The position numbers and the translations under genes are program-made. This document shows, piece by piece, positions 30,616-30,829 of a stretch of 30,829 nucleotides of DNA. Where the stretch lies: positions 1 through 30,829 of the forward strand of contig JASGDB010000061.1 of the NCBI GenBank assembly GCA_049841315.1, in the 5' to 3' direction. The notes under the pieces were generated by a model. It was given only the letters and a program-made list of their open reading frames with translations, was not told where the DNA came from and did no database searches. Source of the DNA: JASGDB01 sp049841315. Its GTDB lineage: Bacteria > Bacteroidota > Bacteroidia > Flavobacteriales > Weeksellaceae. Position 1 is the first letter of the stretch. Each line of letters opens with the position of its first letter.

Positions 30616-30829
30616 GCCACGAAGTGGCGATATCAAAAGCATTGGGAGCCCAATGAACAAAAAAAATAAGATTGCAGACAGAGCCACGAAGTGGCGACAT
30701 CAATAGCATTGGGTAAAGCCCAATGAATGTAAAAAAACAGATTGCAGACAGAGCCACGAAGTGGCGACATCAATAGCATTGGGTGAAGCCCAATGAATGT
30801 AAAAAAACAGATTGAAGACAAAGCCACGA
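30616..30829. repeat. Tandem ~70-base array of paired palindromes, continuing past the window end
   Basis: Each unit has GCCACGAAGTGGC, a GACATCAATAG-like spacer, CATTGGGTGAAGCCCAATG and an A-rich tail ending near CAGATTGCAGACAGA. First hairpins begin at 30616, 30683, 30753 and 30823 (cut by the window end), so steps are 67, 70 and 70. The second hairpins are at 30640-30655 (loop shortened), 30707-30725 and 30777-30795. Units two and three are nearly identical. Read on the minus strand the layout equals that at 24043-24085. Open frames here only read the repeat. Confidence 0.92.

Noticed and set aside
30380..30827. Minus-strand open frames encoding similar peptides (MALSxICFFTFIGLxPMLLMSPLRGSV)
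   Set aside because: They only translate the repeat unit; 70 is not a multiple of three, so frame is not kept through the array, and part overlaps the permease gene.
30616..30829. Possible CRISPR array (regular ~70-base repeat)
   Set aside because: The sequence between hairpins is the same in each unit, so there are no unique spacers, and no cas gene is present. It is a tandem palindromic repeat.
1..30829. Insertion sequence, prophage or other mobile element with its own enzyme
   Set aside because: No transposase, integrase, relaxase or phage structural gene was recognised. The mobile-looking material is limited to non-coding repeats.
1..30829. tRNA, rRNA or known riboswitch
   Set aside because: No intergenic segment showed a cloverleaf with CCA-like acceptor, rRNA motifs or a recognisable riboswitch core; most gaps are short or occupied by repeats and hairpins.

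Overview
The window reads as chromosomal DNA from a low-GC member of the Bacteroidota, most likely a flavobacterium of the Chryseobacterium/Elizabethkingia type. Signs of this are a SusC/SusD polysaccharide utilisation locus, lipoproteins with Bacteroidota-style signal peptides, A-rich start regions without strong Shine-Dalgarno sequences, several exact TAnnTTTG -7 promoter boxes, and flavobacterial gene families (PG_1098-type methyltransferase, DUF721 after recF, split methylmalonyl-CoA mutase). The genus is an inference from remembered protein families; no search was possible.

Layout. (1) 115-6963, minus strand: a glycan locus in the order susC, susD, surface glycan-binding lipoprotein, GH30 glycosidase, with a strong terminator-like hairpin just before the GH30 gene. 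Divergently from susC run an MFS transporter and a Nudix-fold regulator whose Nudix box has lost key catalytic residues. Together these form a plausible capture, cleavage, import and sensing unit for a beta-glucan. (2) 9321-13131: glutaryl-CoA dehydrogenase and a convergent PEP carboxylase. (3) 13275-15367: a ParE/RelE-type toxin-antitoxin pair whose toxin gene overlaps recF by 4 bases, then recF and a DUF721 gene. (4) 15403-18907: mtgA, an aspartate aminotransferase, and a redox cluster of 2-Cys peroxiredoxin, thioredoxin and a small conserved protein. (5) 19057-23924, minus strand: dGTPase-like hydrolase, M20 dipeptidase, OmpA-type lipoprotein and a PG_1098-type methyltransferase. (6) 24168-27009, minus strand: a second toxin-antitoxin pair, uridine kinase, FtsB/DivIC-like protein and the small subunit of methylmalonyl-CoA mutase without its large subunit nearby. 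(7) 27107-30551: SanA-like protein, PaaE-like ferredoxin reductase, then divergently a TlpA-like lipoprotein and a FecCD-type permease.

The genes are mostly ordinary. The most unusual material is small-scale repeat structure. First, degenerate tandem arrays of 7- or 8-base units occur at several sites. They often begin on or just after a stop codon (aspartate aminotransferase, peroxiredoxin, mutA, FecCD permease), and one lies in frame inside recF. Second, a family of paired palindromes (REP/BIME-like) occurs at three loci. Its stems differ by compensating base changes, it always has the same polarity relative to flanking transcription, and it ends the window as a roughly 70-base tandem array. 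Third, flavobacterial AAACCT...AGGTTT hairpins flank the glycan locus.

No rRNA, tRNA, CRISPR array, transposase or phage gene was recognised. No gene-free stretch exceeds 300 bases; the longest is 30552-30829, which is filled by repeats.
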